Shown here: positions 44,542-47,509 of the stretch, one piece after another
How the letters are laid out: each line of letters opens with the position of its first letter
How positions within the stretch are numbered: position 1 is the stretch's first letter
DNA from: EX4484-217-1 sp964496035
GTDB taxonomy: Archaea > Thermoproteota > Thermoprotei_A > EX4484-217-1
DNA: 47,509 bases
Reading direction: 5' to 3'
Assembly: GCA_964496035.1 (NCBI GenBank)
Contig: CAZBXI010000007.1
Span: 1 to 47,509, forward strand
Program-made: the position numbers and the translations under genes
Notes under the pieces: generated by a model
The model's input: only the letters and a program-made list of their open reading frames with translations
Databases searched by the model: none
What the model was told of the DNA's origin: nothing

Positions 44542-45408
44542 ATGAAGCAGCTGAGAGCAATAGGTTATGTAGCTTTGCTTATGCTTACTTTCCTTTGGGG
44601 TACTACTTTCCCCTTCATAAAGATCGTTGTTTCAAGTATTGGTTTTAGCTACTACGTATTACTAAGATTTTCTATAGCTTCCCTTCTTCTCTTACCAATA
44701 GCTTATTTTAAGCTGAAAATCAATTTTAAAGAAACACTCTGGCCCGGTTTTGTTCTTGGAATGCTTTTTCTAGGTGGTATTGAGCTTCAAGGACTGGGTA
44801 TGGAGTATACTACTGCTTCTAACGCAGCTTTCATAACAGGGCTTTCAGTTGTTCTAGTTTATGTTTTCGAAGTTGCTTCGGGTAGAGAAAGATTTTCTGC
44901 TAGGTTGACGTTAGCTGTTCTCCTATCGGTTATAGGTGTTTACCTTCTCTCAACGACAAATAGCTTACATTTTAGAGTAGGTGATTTAATTGTCTTTATA
45001 GGGGCGGTTTTCTGGGCATTTCAAATAATTGCAGTAGGAGTATACACCAGGAAGTATGATTTAGCTTCACTCGTATTTTACGAAATACTATTTACTTCGC
45101 TTGGCGCATTACCTATAGCATTATTCTTCCCTACACCAACGTTCGAAAAATTAATGTTTACTTTACCTTCCCTACTTTACCTGGCAGTAGCATGCACTAT
45201 CGTTACAAATTCGTTACAGCTTTACGGTCAAAAATACGTTTCAAGTACTCAAGCAGCAATAATTTACCTACTTGAACCCGTTTTTGCAGCAATACTATCA
45301 TACCTAATATTAGGTGAGGTTTTCACGTTAAAACAAACAGCTGGTTCAGCGCTTATACTTTTAGCTATGGCTTTAAGCACTATTAAAACTAAAGGTAATA
45401 ATATTTAA
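44542..45408 (+). CDS. EamA/DMT-family transporter (intact)
   Basis: The 288-aa protein has ten membrane segments in two EamA halves: FLWGTTFPFIKIVVSSIGFS at the start, LQGLGMEYTTASNAAFITGL in the first half, and SSTQAAIIYLLEPVFAAILSYLILGE in the second. It probably exports or imports a small metabolite; substrate unknown. The ATG at 44542 has GGTG seven bases upstream. It is the working relative of the dead copy at 16245-17116. It is divergent from the methyltransferase gene. Confidence 0.9.
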   Translation: MKQLRAIGYVALLMLTFLWGTTFPFIKIVVSSIGFSYYVLLRFSIASLLLLPIAYFKLKINFKETLWPGFVLGMLFLGGIELQGLGMEYTTASNAAFITGLSVVLVYVFEVASGRERFSARLTLAVLLSVIGVYLLSTTNSLHFRVGDLIVFIGAVFWAFQIIAVGVYTRKYDLASLVFYEILFTSLGALPIALFFPTPTFEKLMFTLPSLLYLAVACTIVTNSLQLYGQKYVSSTQAAIIYLLEPVFAAILSYLILGEVFTLKQTAGSALILLAMALSTIKTKGNNI

Positions 45409-45502
45409 ACGCTATTTCAAACCTAAAAAGTTAAAGCATTAAGCAAATCCCACATCACACAATTCAGCTAGAAGTTAATACCTTGTAGAGAGGTGTTGAC
45501 GC

Positions 45503-46141
45503 TTGGCAACCAAACCTAGAACATTCGCTGTACTAATTGCTGTAATGCTTACTACACTGCTTACCGTTCTCGCCCATATAGTCTGGGGAAAACAAATGAT
45601 TCTAACTTTTAAAAACTTCTTCATCCTGCCCGTTACTTCCTCTTCGACAAACACCATATCACATAGTGCAGAGGATTGCGTGTTGAAGTATGTTAGAAGA
45701 TTCTTAGTAGTTAAGGTTGATAAGAAATCCTATAAGATTGGTGAAGTTGTTAAAATAACCATTATTAACCAAGGCAATATGGTTATAGAACTAGCTAACC
45801 CACCATGGGCCATATACAAGTTAGAAAACGGTAAATGGGTCAGAATTTTTGAACCCCCTTGTAAGCAGAAAACCGAGATGTTTTTCGATGTTAAGGAAGG
45901 CATTATGGCTAATACCACTATTCCGGAAACCATAGTTATTGAGCCTTATGGAGAACGTTCTTGGATATGGGATATGAGGGTTAACAGGGAACATGTAGGG
46001 TACGGCATATATGCTATATCTATATTAAGAAGCGACTTATTTGTGAGAATCGAAGATAAGGAGTTAAGAATTATTAGAGCAGATATGCTGCCAGTGGAGG
46101 AGTTTGATGAGCCTGCAGCATATTTTATAATTGGGCACTAA
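45503..46141 (+). CDS. membrane-anchored protein with an Ig-like domain
   Basis: An N-terminal membrane segment (about 8-27) is followed by a region rich in Ser/Thr, then a beta-sandwich-like domain (FLVVKVDKKSYKIGEVVKITIINQGNMVIEL, and TIVIEPYGERSWIWDMRVN). This resembles the Ig-like BsuPI/intracellular proteinase-inhibitor type domain. Probably an outward-facing anchored protein. The TTG at 45503 has AGGTG seven bases upstream. The C-terminus runs ...EFDEPAAYFIIGH. It is followed closely by the third V4R gene. Function unknown. Confidence 0.6.
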   Translation: MATKPRTFAVLIAVMLTTLLTVLAHIVWGKQMILTFKNFFILPVTSSSTNTISHSAEDCVLKYVRRFLVVKVDKKSYKIGEVVKITIINQGNMVIELANPPWAIYKLENGKWVRIFEPPCKQKTEMFFDVKEGIMANTTIPETIVIEPYGERSWIWDMRVNREHVGYGIYAISILRSDLFVRIEDKELRIIRADMLPVEEFDEPAAYFIIGH

Positions 46142-46195
46142 TGTCTGCTGCACCGATATTTTCTAGAATTTTCCTTTGTAAATTTTTTAAAGTAG

Positions 46196-47041
46196 GTGAA
46201 AGATAATGTAAATGTGTATGGGGTTGGGGATTTGTCTAAGCTTCCAGAACTGTATCCTAAGGATGTTTTAGGATCCTTATTTACTGATAATCCCTTTGTT
46301 GCTGAGTTGGCTTTGAAAAGCAAATTTCCATCTTCTGCTGATGGATTATTATTTGTCTCTAGCATCATGTCAAAGTTTGGTATCAATATTTTAGCACTGA
46401 ATTTAACGTGTAAAAGGGAACTACAGTACATGGTTTTCTTCATTGATTATTCTAGAGCAAAAATTAAACTAGAAAAACTTATGGAAGAGCTTAGAAAACA
46501 TCCGAATATATTGGATGTAAAGTATAAAGCTAAAGTATTAGATGAAAAAATAATTAGTGCTTTTGCGTTTCCAACATTCAATCTAGGAGCATATAAAGTA
46601 CTTATTTTAGCTGTTGAAGAATTCAGTTCGGTTTTCGAGAAAATAAAGGAAGTTTATGGAACGGGAGGTGAAGCATTACTATACCATATAGGTAAAATGC
46701 TAGGTGAAATGGCAGGTGAAAGGTATAGGGGGAAGCGCATTACGGGGAAGTTTGTGATGGAGGATTGCTTAGCTTTTCAAGCGTTCGGATGGGGTATAGT
46801 TGATGTGGAACATGTAGATGTAAAGGCGCAGGTAGTTTCACTGAAAGTATACAATTTATTTGAAAGCATTACAGTTAAGGGGGAAAAGAGAAAGCCTAAC
46901 TGCCACTTCGTAAGAGGATATTTGAATGGTGTTTATTCAAGGTATTTTAATAGGGAAGTTGAGGTATTAGAAACAATGTGTATTGCTAAGGGAGATCCAT
47001 ATTGTAGATTCATAATAAGGCCGAGAATTAAAAGTAACTAA
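46196..47041 (+). CDS. V4R-domain protein (paralogue 3, divergent)
   Basis: The 281-aa protein has the same overall plan as the other V4R proteins but with a longer N-terminal part and low similarity. It has KPNCHFVRGYLNGVYSRYF and LETMCIAKGDPYCRF at the C-terminal end, the V4R core. The ECxxC pair present in the two other paralogues (IECMMC, IECAMC) is absent (LFESITVKG), which may change metal binding or ligand preference. The start (GTG 46196) has no well-spaced ribosome site; GTG 46214 is an alternative. Unknown role. Confidence 0.75.
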   Translation: MKDNVNVYGVGDLSKLPELYPKDVLGSLFTDNPFVAELALKSKFPSSADGLLFVSSIMSKFGINILALNLTCKRELQYMVFFIDYSRAKIKLEKLMEELRKHPNILDVKYKAKVLDEKIISAFAFPTFNLGAYKVLILAVEEFSSVFEKIKEVYGTGGEALLYHIGKMLGEMAGERYRGKRITGKFVMEDCLAFQAFGWGIVDVEHVDVKAQVVSLKVYNLFESITVKGEKRKPNCHFVRGYLNGVYSRYFNREVEVLETMCIAKGDPYCRFIIRPRIKSN

Positions 47042-47236
47042 ATTACTATTGCTAAGTACTTAGCAACATGCATCATGTTTCTTATTTAGCATCGCCTGGT
47101 TTACAGTTTTTATAACCATGTTATTATCTCTACTTTACATTGACGCACTAACATTTCAGGGCTTTCTAGTTATGGATTAGGATTAAAGTATAAATCTGAA
47201 GTTACTCTGAATAGGTGTCTATGTAATGAAAAGGAA

Positions 47237-47464
47237 TTGGCTGTCCTAAGTAAGAGAGATACTGAAATATTAAAGAATATCAATGTAAGTTTAACTGCAT
47301 CATACAGAAAACTCTCTAGGCAACTAAATCTTCCAGAGTCAACTATTGGATATCGCGTTTTGAAACTTAAAAACATTGATGAACCCAGAGAGATCATAGG
47401 AAACATCTTAGACTTACCTGGTGTGGAAAAGTCAATGATAAACATTGTCTTCCAAAAAACATAA
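47237..47464 (+). CDS. short winged-helix DNA-binding protein or gene fragment
   Basis: The 75-residue frame reads LSKRDTEILKNINVSLTASYRKL, then NLPESTIGYRVLKLKN, a winged helix-turn-helix much like the first DNA-binding domain of the double-wHTH regulator at 28838-30037. It ends soon after DLPGVEKSMINIVFQKT. It may be a small regulator, or a truncated copy with the rest lost. The TTG start at 47237 has AAGG close upstream. The window ends shortly after. Confidence 0.45.
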   Translation: MAVLSKRDTEILKNINVSLTASYRKLSRQLNLPESTIGYRVLKLKNIDEPREIIGNILDLPGVEKSMINIVFQKT

Positions 47465-47509
47465 GGGGGTACTAAGTTTAGCAATACCTTAAAAGTTTAC
47501 CTGGATATT

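Overview
The window looks like a piece of an AT-rich thermophilic archaeal chromosome, most plausibly from the Thermoproteota (TACK) side. The evidence is the GGTGA/GGAGG-type ribosome sites matching the archaeal anti-SD, frequent TTG and GTG starts, AGA/AGG arginine codons, TATA boxes about 25-35 bases ahead of starts, and the gene content: V4R-domain proteins, an HTH_10 (Bat-like) regulator, double winged-helix regulators, PQQ/WD40-like surface propellers and a TAXI-type TRAP transporter. No rRNA, tRNA, CRISPR array or intact insertion sequence was seen, so the genus cannot be fixed from this window.

Layout. 1-0.8 kb: decayed gene remnants. 1.1-3.6 kb: a TrmO-like tRNA methyltransferase, an aspartate/glutamate racemase relative and a membrane-anchored propeller. 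3.9-8 kb: a helical-repeat protein, a wHTH-ABC ATPase-permease operon and a CPBP protease. 8.5-14 kb: a large surface propeller, a V4R protein, small unknowns and an anchored HExxH protease. 14.4-24.5 kb: an S9 peptidase, a dead DMT transporter, a MATE exporter, an AIM24/TIGR00266 protein, several anchored exported proteins, a dead methyltransferase, a coiled-coil transglutaminase-like protein and a PH-domain membrane protein. 25-28 kb: two convergent paralogous surface proteins, one intact and one broken. 28-33 kb: GDPD phosphodiesterase, double-wHTH regulator, a frameshifted YhfC-like protease, a GC-rich ncRNA candidate, a NifX-like/zinc-ribbon pair, and a rubrerythrin reduced to its ends. 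33.5-34.3 kb: a second V4R protein. 34.3-43.6 kb: the most interesting stretch (below). 43.7-47.5 kb: a frameshifted methyltransferase, an intact DMT transporter, an anchored protein, a third V4R protein and a short wHTH fragment.

The 34.3-43.6 kb stretch joins a polytopic membrane protein with an internal duplication (minus strand), a divergent cyclic amidohydrolase, an HTH_10 regulator and a tight four-gene operon: EPSP-synthase-like enzyme, TAXI solute-binding protein, DUF1850 protein and fused TRAP permease. The EPSP-synthase homologue keeps most catalytic residues but lacks two arginines that are conserved in true AroA, and no other shikimate gene is present. I infer an uptake-and-conversion pathway for an unidentified, probably carboxylated or cyclic-amide compound; the substrate is not known.

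A second theme is decay. At least nine loci carry frameshifts, stops or deletions. Several show multiple lesions and are true pseudogenes. Others have one shift in a short A-run and could be sequencing errors.
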